Below are positions 42,721 through 52,539 of a stretch of 64,000 bases of DNA, piece after piece. The notes under the pieces were generated by a model. That model was not told where the DNA came from and searched no databases. It was given only the letters and a program-made list of their open reading frames with translations. The stretch is from Branchinecta lynchi. Lineage: Eukaryota > Arthropoda > Branchiopoda > Anostraca > Branchinectidae. A program made the translations under genes and the position numbers. The stretch lies in the NCBI GenBank assembly GCA_023053575.1, contig JAKZAP010000018.1, positions 21,462,458 to 21,526,457 on the forward strand, read 5' to 3'. The stretch's first letter is position 1. Each line of letters opens with the position of its first letter.

Positions 42721-42764
42721 GAGCTATATTTCGGCCCTTCTTGGCAAGGGTCCTCTTCAGGCTC
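42721..42764 (-). ncRNA. hammerhead ribozyme-like motif, subfamily 2, copy b
   Basis: Same as 28676-28719 but with GAAATATA in place of GAAACATA, a change in the unpaired helix III loop. Helix I GAGC/GCTC, core CTGAAGA and helix II are unchanged. Confidence 0.58.
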
Positions 42765-42931
42765 ATGCCACCCAAGCTGAAAAATGAAGTTCATTTTCTG
42801 AGAAATTTTCTATCAAGTTGTGTGTATTTTATTTATTCTGTGGGTAGGCCAGACACTCGAGCCGAAACTCAGGCCACAAATGCCCATTGTCTCAGTCCTC
42901 CAATTCACAATTGATGTTGATACATCACTCT

Positions 42932-43098
42932 GACGAATTTGAATTTTCTGCCAAAGTAAGAAATTTTTGTTTCTGCGAGTTGCTCGTCTGCTAACTTCTC
43001 GACTCTAGTGACGCCACCGTGACTTCATGCTTTGCGGAATTCTGTTACAATTGAGTCAACACCAATTTTAATAAGGCCAAGTATTGTTTTTTGTCAAA
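42932..43098 (+). promoter_or_regulatory. putative promoter/5' UTR of the ITM2-like gene
   Basis: This 167-bp stretch before the start codon is repeated almost unchanged before exon 1a. It contains an AP-1-like TGAGTCA (near 43051-43057) and no clear TATA box. A start site cannot be placed from sequence alone. Confidence 0.35.
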
Positions 43099-43170
43099 AT
43101 GACTGTAGTGACAAGTTTGAAGACAGTGGAACCTGACAAGAAGCCATTGGTAGCACCATCTCAACCAACA
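43099..43170 (+). CDS. ITM2/BRICHOS-family protein, first coding exon, proximal copy
   Basis: 24 codons from ATG to a phase-0 donor (ACA|GTAAGT). It encodes a short cytoplasmic N-terminus with acidic and basic residues (VEPDKKPLVAPSQP), similar in style and length to the start of vertebrate ITM2 proteins. It is the nearest first exon to exon 2 at 52278, and all later introns are also phase 0. ITM2/BRI proteins are type II membrane glycoproteins of the secretory pathway whose BRICHOS domain assists folding. Taken alone the exon is weak; the assignment rests on the chain of four exons. Confidence 0.8.
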
Positions 43171-43649
43171 GTAAGTCTGCAGTAATTAGCCTAGGCTAGG
43201 TTACCATAGCTGGTTACTAGCCTAGGACAGTTACCACCCTCCTGTCCTGGACTTCAGTTCCTGTCCTTCATGTCAAATGTTAAATCAGTGCCACCCTTAC
43301 CTGGCCTTTACCAGGCCCTTACCACCCAACTCCCGCACATGCTTAGCTTATTCAACTTTTTGCAAATTTTAACACCAGCCGTGATTTGGTGGGCGTTTCT
43401 CCATTTTTTTCTTGGCCGTTTCAAGCACTGCTGCCCTTGCTGCCGAATGTCACATTTCTTGGTATTGGGTATTTTTGGGCAGCTGGTAGGTGGGCAAAAA
43501 CTTCAGGCTGGTTCAAAATTGACCTCAAAAATGTTAAAATGAAATTCCTTTGAAGTCCGAATCAGGTGCTAACCAGGCTGTAACTTAACTGTCAAGATAA
43601 CAAATATATGTCACCTAGGCTAGGACCTAATGATTATAGTACAGGTAAC

Positions 43650-45514
43650 CAGTCTAGTACACTAGCCCCTTTTCAGGCACGGAGCTCAAACGTCTAGCAC
43701 CATGCCTGGATGCTAGACGTTCAAGCATTGTACCTTGGATTTCATGTATGGTGTATGGATTTCGGTATACAGTGCATACATCAAAAACATAGTTTCTGTC
43801 ATAACAACTGAGCACCAGCTCGGACAGGGCTGAAATTACTACCATGAATTAGGGAAAGTGTCCTGTGCCTCAGCTTTTTGGGATCCCAGAACGTAAGTGG
43901 AGGGATACCTATGACATCGCAAAAGTTGTCCGTCTGTCTGTCCGTCCGTCCGTCTGTAAGAACGATAACTCTCGAAGGGAATGAGATATTTTGATGAAAC
44001 TTGGTGTGAGGGTTCGTTGGGTCGTCGGACCAGTCAAGTTCGTAGATGGGCTTTGTAGCTCTACATTTAGGGGTGGGGGAGGGGATTCAAATTAAGGGAC
44101 AAACAAAATATTTTGAAACAGCTAATGTGATAGTCGATTATGGGGTAAGAAGACATGCTGAACACGATGGTATAAATTATTTTCTCGACGGACAAGTATT
44201 TCGCCCGGAATCCGGCCCAAACCGGAAAGTTTGTTGAAAGTAAAAGTTTTATTTGAAATTGATTAGATGTTCGGTTTAGGGGTAGGAAGACATGCTGAAG
44301 ACGATGGTGAAAACTATTTTCTCGATGGACAACTATTTCGCCCGGAATCCGGCCCAAACCGGAAAGTTTGTTGAAAGTAAAAGTTTTATTTGAAGTTGAT
44401 TAATTTCGATTCAGAGGTAGGGAGACATGCTGAAGACGATGGTGAAAACTATTTTCTCGACGGAGAAGTATTTGGACCGGAATCCGGCCCAAACCGGAAA
44501 GTTTGTCAAAATTAAAAGTTTTGTTTGGAGTTGATTAGATGTTTGATTTAGGGCAAGAAGACATGCTGAACAATTATGTGAAAACAAGTTTCTACCCGGA
44601 CACGTAGTTCGTCCGGAATCCGGCCAAAACCGGAAAACTGTTGGAAGTCAACGTTTTATTTCTAGTTGATTAGATAAGCGATTTAGGGGTAAGAAGAGAT
44701 GCTGAGTCCCTGTGTGACAATCGTATTTTACCCGGACATATAGTTCGACCGGAATCCGGCTGGAATCGGAAAATTTGTTATAAGCTAAATTTCTATTTGA
44801 AGTTGATTAGATGTTCATTACTGGGGAAAGAAGATACCCTGATTTTGTCTTTGAGCTTTCTTTTTTCGCCGGACAAGTAGTTCTGGAGTTCGGCCGGAAC
44901 CGGGAAATTGGCAGAAGTGGCAGGAAGTTTTCGTCAAAACAGATATGACTTATAGGGGTAAACACACATGCTGAATCCAAATCTGAACTTGGTTTTCTCA
45001 GGTGATTAGCTATTTGGCGTTAATCTGTTTCTGAATTTTAATTGTAAAAATGTTCAAGGAGTCTGGCGAAGGCTGGATCTGGCCAAGACAAGACCCAGTT
45101 GTCTGGATCAGATATTGAATTTTTGGGATCCCATCGAAACCTTTGGTCTTGTTCTACCTAGCAACCAACCAGAATATTGGCTCTTGGGGAATAGATAGGG
45201 AAAATACATGGAAAATAGATAGGGTGCTGTTAGGTTTTTCATCTCCATCATCATTAGAGCCCTTTTGTTTTTGTAGTGAAAAATATATAAAGGATTGTCT
45301 TTGATTTCTCTAATTCATAGTAGTAATTTCAGCCCTGTCCGAGCCGGTGCTCAGTTGTGTGATGACAGAAACTGTATTTTTTCTGTATGCACTGTATACT
45401 GAAATCCATGCACCATACATGAAATCCAAGGTACAGTGCTTGAACGTCTAGCACCCAGGCATGGTGCTAGATGTTTGAGCACCATGCCTGAAATGGGGCT
45501 AGTGTACTAGACTG
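43650..45514 (+). mobile_element. hAT-like TIR element, copy 3, complete
   Basis: 1865 bp flanked by CAGGTAAC at 43642-43649 and 45515-45522. The ends CAGTCTAGTACACTAG and CTAGTGTACTAGACTG begin inverted repeats of about 200 bp that reach into AGTTTCTGTCATAACAACTG and its complement. A nested hairpin (TCTAGCACC...GGTGCTAGA) lies in each arm. The interior is a minisatellite of about 125-bp units (44130-44870). This copy keeps the uninterrupted site where Gypsy entered copy 2. Confidence 0.85.
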
Positions 45515-46003
45515 CAGGTAACATGCCAAAACATCCCCAAGACAAAAGATCCGCATGGCTAATAAAAGGATTCCAACCAAAATCCCAGCGGTGAAAAGTC
45601 CCTGTCTAAAATAGACCAATGACAAAAAAATTATTAGTAGTTCGTGTTTCGGATTTTTAGTATTTACAGCAGACCTGGCATTCTTTCATAGCAGAATAAC
45701 TTGGTCTGCACTGACTTAGTTATTGCTCATAAACAGTAAAACGGTAATCATATTTGACACTGCAAAACTGATATGTTAGCTACATTTTATTAGAGCTATA
45801 TTTCGGCCCTTCTTGGCAAGGGTCCTCTTCAGGCTCATGCCACCCAAGCTGAAAAATGAAGTTCATTTTCTGAGAAATTTTCTATCAAGTTGTGTGTATT
45901 TTATTTATTCTGTGGGTAGGCCAGACACTCGAGCCGAAACTCAGGCCACAAATGCCCATTGTCTCAGTCCCCCAGTTCACAATTGATGTTGATACATCAC
46001 TCT
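45515..46003 (+). repeat. duplicated segment, truncated third copy (intron-side half only)
   Basis: It matches the first half of 28395-29606 and 42443-43649 up to CATCACTCT at 46003, then enters unique sequence that itself repeats CAATTGATG...CATCACTCT. This marks the original order: exon 1, hAT element, intron 1. Confidence 0.85.
45793..45836 (-). ncRNA. hammerhead ribozyme-like motif, subfamily 2, copy c
   Basis: The same 44-nt sequence as copy b. It lies in the first intron of the ITM2-like gene, on the antisense strand. Confidence 0.58.
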
Positions 46004-47479
46004 AAAATACAATTGATGAAAACATCACTCTACCAAAACAGTTTATAAAAAACATCACTCGTTCTACCGCTTTTTCTCGTGTTCTTACCTTAAAACCTGT
46101 CTAGCCTCCCTGTCAACTGAAGGTACCTGGACAGTTCCTTTAATCAAGAACAAATAACGAGTAAGAACAATGGTCTCTCGTCCATCCACCGACTAAAAAT
46201 GTTGCGACAACAATGAGCGGAGGTGGAGCCATTTCTTGGTCGACCGTGTATACTCGTTGGTCTCCGACTCTCCGCCGTTACACACTTGAGTTAATTTACG
46301 AAGAAAACAACGTAGCCACTAGCGAGGCGGATGTTCTGGCCTGTTCACACGAGAAGGAAACAGCGTTGGTTTTGTTTGAGTAGACGCTGGCGTCTGATTA
46401 GTCAATATTGGTGATGCGAAAAATAAAAGCGAACTTCACGATGGTCATTCATAATCGCTTTTGTTATACCATGACCATCAATATGAAGATTGAAATCCCT
46501 TGTGACATTCCTTTTTATGTCTCAGGGGAGAACCATGCAATGCAAACCGGGATTTGAAGCACACTCACTGAAGTCATGACCCATTGAGTTTCAACATCTG
46601 TAGTATTAACTTTGTCAGACGAGTGTAAACTAAGAGTAACGTAATGAAGGGTTTCGAGGATTACTGAAATTACCGAAATGGTAGAATAGCATGGAACAGT
46701 CAAAATGTAGGTGAGTTTTCCGAAATGTATAATTGCATACATTTCGATTTAGTGAGTTAGATTTCGATTCAGTAGTTAATCGAAAGACGAAAGTTCACCT
46801 CAACCTGTTCTATCTCGTTTGTCTTTTAGTTCACTACTTACACATAATTCGATGTCAACGGTGTATTTTCCCATCAAATAAAGTCTGTGGTTTTCGTACT
46901 GAGGCCTTGCCACATGGGTTCTAGTTTGTCTAGGACCCACATAGAAGTCCTAGTTTTTTTTTAATTTAATTCAAAATTGTTTCTGGTTAGTTTGTCAGAG
47001 TAGAAGCCTATTCCATCTGCGTAATATTTGTTCACTTTCACTGAGCCTATTAAACCTGAAACACGGCCTTTTTTCTTTTTTTTTTAAAGAATCTGCCTGT
47101 TTTCATCTGATATTCTCAGCTGAGAGCAAATACCTGGAATGAAATTTATCTCTTTTCGTTCTGGATATTGGCACCACTTAATTGAATTGACCCCGAAAAG
47201 ATACAATTTACGTTACCAAATATCTTACGTTTCCTGTATACGGCCCTTGGGTTTTTCAATACAGATATATATACAGTTTGTCGTACTTTTAACTAAATTT
47301 GACGCATTTGTAAAATCTGCTTTGCATCAAATGGCAGTTTCTGTATATTTTGATGTATTCTTAATTGCTTCGGAGTTTTGTTGTTAACCCCCGAAAGCTT
47401 GTCTGAATCAACGACCCGGCAACCGCTGTTTCAGCGCCCGCCCAGCCCAGTGTGAACAGGCTTATTACTGCTGCCTCCA
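46004..47479 (+). other. ITM2-like intron 1, nothing recognised
   Basis: No exon or element can be named. Open frames here are short and lack domains. Confidence 0.5.
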
Positions 47480-48835
47480 TTCGATTTTTCTTCCTCAGTG
47501 GTTTACTGCGTTACACCATCTCTGTAGAGGTAACGACTTTTGATGTCCCGGGTAAGATCCACCTCCGCTCGTTTGCGTCGGGAGTCGACTCGTCTCAGCT
47601 TGGTTGTGTGACAGAGATAGGGAGACAGCAGTTCTTGCTCTTATTTGTTCTTGCTTTAATCTGGCTTTTCTCACTACCTCGTGGAAATCAACATTCGGAG
47701 AGTGGAAAGCTTCCAGACGTTGCCTTTTCCATGCTGGGCACTCTTGAACAAAGTGGATGTTTGTCTCTTCATCTCCGCATTTGGTACATATTGGAGACAT
47801 TGGAGACTCAATTTTTCTTGTATTTGAATTATGTTTTCCAAGGTTTCCAATACCAGTAACAACCTGGATGATTCCCCGAATTTCATCTTTTTTTCATGGC
47901 GATTAGCCTTCTTGTCAGCGCCTCGTTGCGCGTGGGTATTAAACTTCGCGTGGCTCGACAATCCACGCGGGTTTTCCACCTTTGGTCTTTATTCATCCAT
48001 TGCCGGATTTCTGTTTTCCACCTACTTTCCGAGATGGGAATGAAGGGCTCAGGTCCATAGGTAACTCTTTTGGTAGCTTCCTTTGCTAGTGCATCGGCTT
48101 CCTCGTTTCCTGGGATACCAGAGTGTCCGGGGACCCACATCAAAGTGATTTGATTTCCATTATTTGCAACTGCGTTAATCTTATTAAAGCACCCATCTCC
48201 AAAGGCTGTTTGCTTTTCGGGGTTTCAAGTGCTTTTAAGCAAGCTTGATTATCCAAAAATACAAAAATCTCTTCATTAACAGCTCCTTTGTCCAGAAGAC
48301 TATCAATAACTTGCAGAATAGCAAACATTCAGCCTGGTAAACTGACGAAAACTCCCCCAGGTGAGTGAACTGCCTCTCTGGCTCTACATTTGTTTCAAAC
48401 AGTATAGATCCTGCTCCTGTCATCTCATTAAATCGCGAGCCGTCAGTCTAGCATCGGATCACTTCTGGATTAGTTAAACTTTCCAGAAATCGTAAGGTCT
48501 CGGGTCTTGTCTCAATTTTCACTTCAAAGCTCTTTCCACTTTTCATCGTAATAATAGTTTGATCTTTAGGCATATTTAGCACTGGTAGCTCATTCATCCA
48601 TTTATTGCAAATATCCAAATGGCTTCTCTTACTGATCTGATTTCTCTGGCACCATGTGCCTTGGATCGCAAGTCGGACTCTCGTCCTTAGTGCTTCCCCT
48701 CTGAACCAAATCTCAAGGGGAGTTAATCCGAGCAGCATTTCTGGCGATGCTGTGGCGGTCCCTAGGAATCCACTAATGATCAAGCATGCTAATCTTTGCT
48801 TGTTCCTCTCACCAAGTTTCATCCCGATCCTTCCA
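47480..48835 (-). pseudogene. non-LTR retrotransposon remnant with RNase H and CCHC finger
   Basis: On the minus strand, in order: a segment typical of the RT/RNase H connection (GFLGTATASPEMLLGLTPLE, 48448-48822). An RNase H-like region follows (QAECLLFCKLL, VFLDNQACLKAL, then WVPGHSGIPGNEEADALAKE, the last Asp block). At 47495-47800 is CTKCGDEETNIHFVQEC, a CX2CX7HX4C finger. This order is that of I/R1/LOA-type elements. The frame changes several times, so it is dead, and only the 3' half is present. Confidence 0.8.
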
Positions 48836-48849
48836 CTCTAAGCGTGTCT

Positions 48850-49245
48850 CCGGTCCCCCCTCCGCCTCCCCCCCCCACATTCATCGATTCGGTCCGGACT
48901 TGAAATGGGACATCTGAGACATGACGTCTTTCCATATATCAAATTTCATTAAGATCCGGTAACCCGTTCGAAAGTTATGCATGCCACTAAATTCCGGATT
49001 CCGGCTCCCCTCCCTCCCCCCACGATGGTCGGATCGAGCAAGTAACTATTTCTAACTTAGTTTGGTCGGGTCCCTCATATGCCTGCCAAGTTTCATCGTC
49101 CTAGCTTATCTGGAAGTACCCTAACTCGCAAAAACCGGACTAACCGACCGACCGACAGACCAGACCGACAGACAGACCGACAGACCGACGGAAAAGTGAT
49201 CGGTATATGGCACTTGGACGGAAGGCAAGTGCCATAAAAATATTG
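48850..49245 (-). repeat. G-rich dispersed repeat with terminal hairpin, reverse orientation
   Basis: CACGATGGTCGGATCG, TGCCTGCCAAGTTTCATCGT and a GACAGACCGAC run are followed by the hairpin ATGGCACTTG...CAAGTGCCATAAAAA at 49206-49238. It is the reverse complement of the unit that opens array A. Confidence 0.8.
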
Positions 49246-49384
49246 TTTGACTCGGGAACAGATTTTACGGTGGTAGTCTAGCTGTTTTGCAATCAATATC
49301 ATTGCGTTGACTTTCTCTAGGGCTTGTAATCAGAGGCATCACACACGGGTTGGCAACAGCCCTCTCCCCAAAGTGGTCTGCCCG

Positions 49385-49536
49385 ACGTTAAAAGTTAATA
49401 GTCCGGGCGGAGCGCCACAATTTTTCGCAAGACAGGTTTTTTTTGTTTTTTGTTTTGCTGTCGCTTAAAATGACCAGCCAGTCAGTAAAAATATCTTGCC
49501 TCCTAAAAAATACTTTTGCTAGTGATGCCTCTGCTG
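49385..49536 (-). repeat. AGTCGATTTTT-type mobile repeat, partial copy
   Basis: GCCACAATTTTTCGC, then CCAGCCAGTCAGTAAAAATA and GCTAGTGATGCCTCTG, matching one end of the complete 281-bp copy at 53149. Confidence 0.55.
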
Positions 49537-49599
49537 GTAATAGTAGCCTTTCGGCAATCAAAAATGAGTGGGGCGAGATTTTGAATCTACAGATTAAAC

Positions 49600-49679
49600 C
49601 GATTTTTGTACCTTCGCGTACCCCTTGCAAGGGTCTCGCGTATCCCTTTGGGTACGCGACCGGGTTGGGAACCACTGCC
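49600..49679 (-). mobile_element. isolated hAT-type terminus
   Basis: On the minus strand it starts CAGTGGTTCCCAACCCGG, the terminal sequence of many animal hAT MITEs, followed by hairpin blocks (CGCGTACCC/GGGTACGCG). The opposite end was not found, so it is a fragment. Confidence 0.6.
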
Positions 49680-49854
49680 TTAAAGGACACCTCGCACAGC
49701 ATATTGTTTCTGCTCGGATGTTCTGATAATATAGTTGACCACTTAAGAACCAAGCCATGCTTAGGCCTAAAGAAAATTACACACGGCTTCGGCTGTTTTA
49801 TTCTCTCTTTCCATGCCCCTTGCTTTGGGTTTTCGGTCATGACTAGGGTTTTCG

Positions 49855-50100
49855 GCCAGTCGGTAAAAAATAGTAGAGTAGGCACGAAGCTCCGGGAATT
49901 TTCGTAAAAACAGTCGATTTTTAATTGAAACAGTCGGTTTCTCGTAAAAATAGTCGATTTTTCTTAAAATAGTATTTTTTTTCTTAAAATCAGCCGATTT
50001 TTCGTCAACACAGTAATTTTTTCTCAATAATAGTCGTTTTTATCTGCAAAAACAGTCGATAAAAATGACCAGCCAGTCGGTAAATACCTTGCCCCACCCC
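49855..50100 (+). repeat. AGTCGATTTTT-type mobile repeat, copy 4
   Basis: CCAGTCGGTAAAAAATAGTA is followed by seven or so GTCGATTTTT/GTCGTTTTT modules and CCAGCCAGTCGGTAAATACC with a C-rich end. Confidence 0.7.
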
Positions 50101-50529
50101 CAAACATTTTTCTAACAAAAAACTCATTGCCGACCCCTCGCGGTCTGGTATTCTATGAAAATTGGGATATCTCTGTATCTGTTGTTTTAAATTTTATGTT
50201 GGGTGGGAAGGGGTAGGGCTATAAAGCAACTAACCTGTTAACTTTTCAGTGCCCCCTGACCTGTCGAGCCTAAGCCATCCCTCCCATCGTACATTTATAA
50301 GCATACCACATCCATACTGCTCCCTCTGTAAATCTTTTACCACCCTACCGTATGCACTTCATCTTCCAGCATTCATACGAATGCCATATTAGGCACTTTC
50401 TGAAAATGTGTAAGGACTTGGATTCTCTCCCATTGGGCTTGACGATTTGGTAACGTTTTTGTATCCACCCATACGGTACTTTTTTAGATTTCCAGTCTTG
50501 GATTAGAGTTTTGCATTAAGCGAGCTGCA

Positions 50530-51480
50530 GTAAGGATTCAACCCTGTACCGTTTTTAAGACCTTGACCTTGCTCGTATTGATGTCTTGTTTCCTACTTCA
50601 GAATCCAGAGTGAAATTATGGCTTAAGAGCGAAGTAACAGGCCATTTGGCTTATAAACCCCTACCCCCCCCCCAAAAAAAAAATAGTTGTATGTTAAAAC
50701 ACAGCGATAAACCCTCTTTCAGGGAATACCACGCCACAAGTGGCAGAAAATCTAAGTTAGATTGTATATACCCGCATAGGCGGTTGGGTGTTGCTAGTTT
50801 GGTGGGCGGGAGCATTTAGAAGTACAGCGCTCCGTGCCGCGTTTCCCATTATCCTTGCACTGTGAGATCTGGCTCCAAATCTTACATTGTACTTGGGAAG
50901 CTTCCCGAACCGCTCCCGAGTCCACCTACTTCTGCAGAAAATAGTCATCCTTTGCAGCAACCTGTGATCTTACCCTCCTCTGGGAAGACTGCCTGTACAC
51001 ACGGGGTATAGGCAATTTAGACTGTGTACGCCACGACAGACAGTTTGGGTATTGCTAGTTTGGTTGGACGAGAAAACTTGGACAACTCGCATAGCGTTCC
51101 GCTCCCCAGAGGGTTGGACTGGAGGACTTGGAAGGCTCGCCCAGCACTCCGCGCTGCCATCTCCAGATCATGTACGTCTGCAGAAATGACCATCCCTATA
51201 CTACTAATAACAACCTATGACCTTGACCTTATTTGTTTCTGGTATCCTATATTCAAATCCAGGGCGAGCTTATGGTTTTGCACCGAAGTTCAGGGCCCAT
51301 TAGCATTACACCCCCTCCCCCCACCTACACTTTCAAGTTACCATACCAGATACAGCGACATAGGCACTTTCAGAGAATGCCACACCACAGTCGGTAGGCA
51401 ATCCAGTTAGACAGTATACACCACCACGGTTTGGTTGTTGCTGGTTTGATGGACTGGAGCCTGACACAGCTGTCCTTGCT
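50530..51480 (+). repeat. tandem repeat of about 0.4-0.65 kb units, two and a half copies
   Basis: Recurring blocks: GACCTTGACCTT (50562 and 51215), a TTTCAGRGAATRCCAC-like block (50724 and 51368), a TGTTGCTAGTTTGG-like block (50790, 51051 and 51436) and CTTCTGCAGAAA-like sites (50930 and 51177). No coding content is recognised. Confidence 0.65.
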
Positions 51481-52277
51481 GCGATCCCCAACGATCAAAC
51501 TGATGTTGATTTGAAAGTTTAGTTACGAATTATCCAATAAGAAAAATTGATTTTCAAAGTGAAGCGGTACATAATATGTTCAGTAGATGATTTTCTTTTC
51601 GCCTCATTCCCTTGAGTTTTGTATCCCGAGATTAGAATAAGAACGAAGAAATATATTTGAGCAGAGTTTCGCTTTTCTTGGTCGTTTAGTCAAGGTGCAG
51701 AGAGTCGTCCATTGAGCTTTCTTGTTGAGACTCGGTAGTTTTAACTTTGAAGACAAAAACGGCCCCAGAAACGGTTCCAGGGACCTCAGTTGATTCTATA
51801 AACATGCCTCATTTGATTTTTCATAGAAAGCTTTTTGTTAATACAAATAGAACAAAACTAATTATACAAAACGTTTCTAAAACTAAAATTAAGTATCGAA
51901 AACGGTTTCTATGGGCGAAAGTAGCCCTAAAATAGCCTAAGTTTCGTAAGCCATACGGTACTTCGTTCGATTTATTTTTTTTCCAGAAATTTTCTATAAA
52001 AAAAGAATATAAGTGCAAAACAAGTTAATTGTGCCACACGCCAGCTCTTCAGATTTTGGATATGTTGTAGAGAATTTTTTTTTCTGATCAGGACAATGTC
52101 AAAAACATTTGCTTGCAATTTTTTCCTGGTCAAACTCTAGATTGACTGTATGTTGACAGAGAGACCCGCACAAGACTACCACCGTACTTCCAATCCATAG
52201 GTCCGTCCAGGCAAGTTGTGACGACTGTGAAACACTCCCTTGGGGTATCACACTATAAATAGAGATATCTTTTCCAG
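51481..52277 (+). other. end of ITM2-like intron 1
   Basis: Noncoding as far as I can see. It ends in TATCTTTTCCAG before exon 2. Confidence 0.5.
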
Positions 52278-52454
52278 CAGGAAGAGGATGTTGAAGGACA
52301 GCCAGAGGTGCAAGTACAAAAAGCTGGAGGAAATCTTCTGTCAAGACGAGCTGATGTTGCCAAAACAGTCTGTATTTGGCTGCTTGCAGTTATAATCACC
52401 GCATTTTTTATAATGAGTGGTATCTTCCTGTACCAGGAGATGGCTGCTCGTCAA
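52278..52454 (+). CDS. ITM2/BRICHOS-family protein, exon 2: transmembrane segment
   Basis: 177 nt, phase 0 at both ends (TTTTCCAG before, GTAAGT after), 59 codons. An acidic/Gln-rich stretch leads to RRADVAK, then an apolar segment TVCIWLLAVIITAFFIMSGI plus FLY at residues 30-52, a signal-anchor of type II orientation (positive side inward). This matches the position of the membrane segment in ITM2. The acceptor is a NAGNAG (CAGCAG), so a variant lacking the first Gln is possible. Confidence 0.85.
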
Positions 52455-52539
52455 GTAAGTATTCTTTTTGCCCTAGGTTAGCTGACCATACACTGTTACA
52501 AGTTTAGTCAGTCACTTTCTTGATGGTGTATGTTCATAT

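Larger units (their letters stand above)
42443..43649 (+). repeat. duplicated segment with ITM2-like exon 1, copy b
   Basis: Near-identical to 28395-29606. It lies between hAT copies 2 and 3, with CAGGTAAC at both edges. The junction between intron-derived and upstream-derived halves is at about 42931/42932. Confidence 0.85.

Noticed and set aside
47452..47859. 135-codon + strand frame
   Set aside because: It is the antisense shadow of the RNase H/CCHC retrotransposon remnant on the minus strand.
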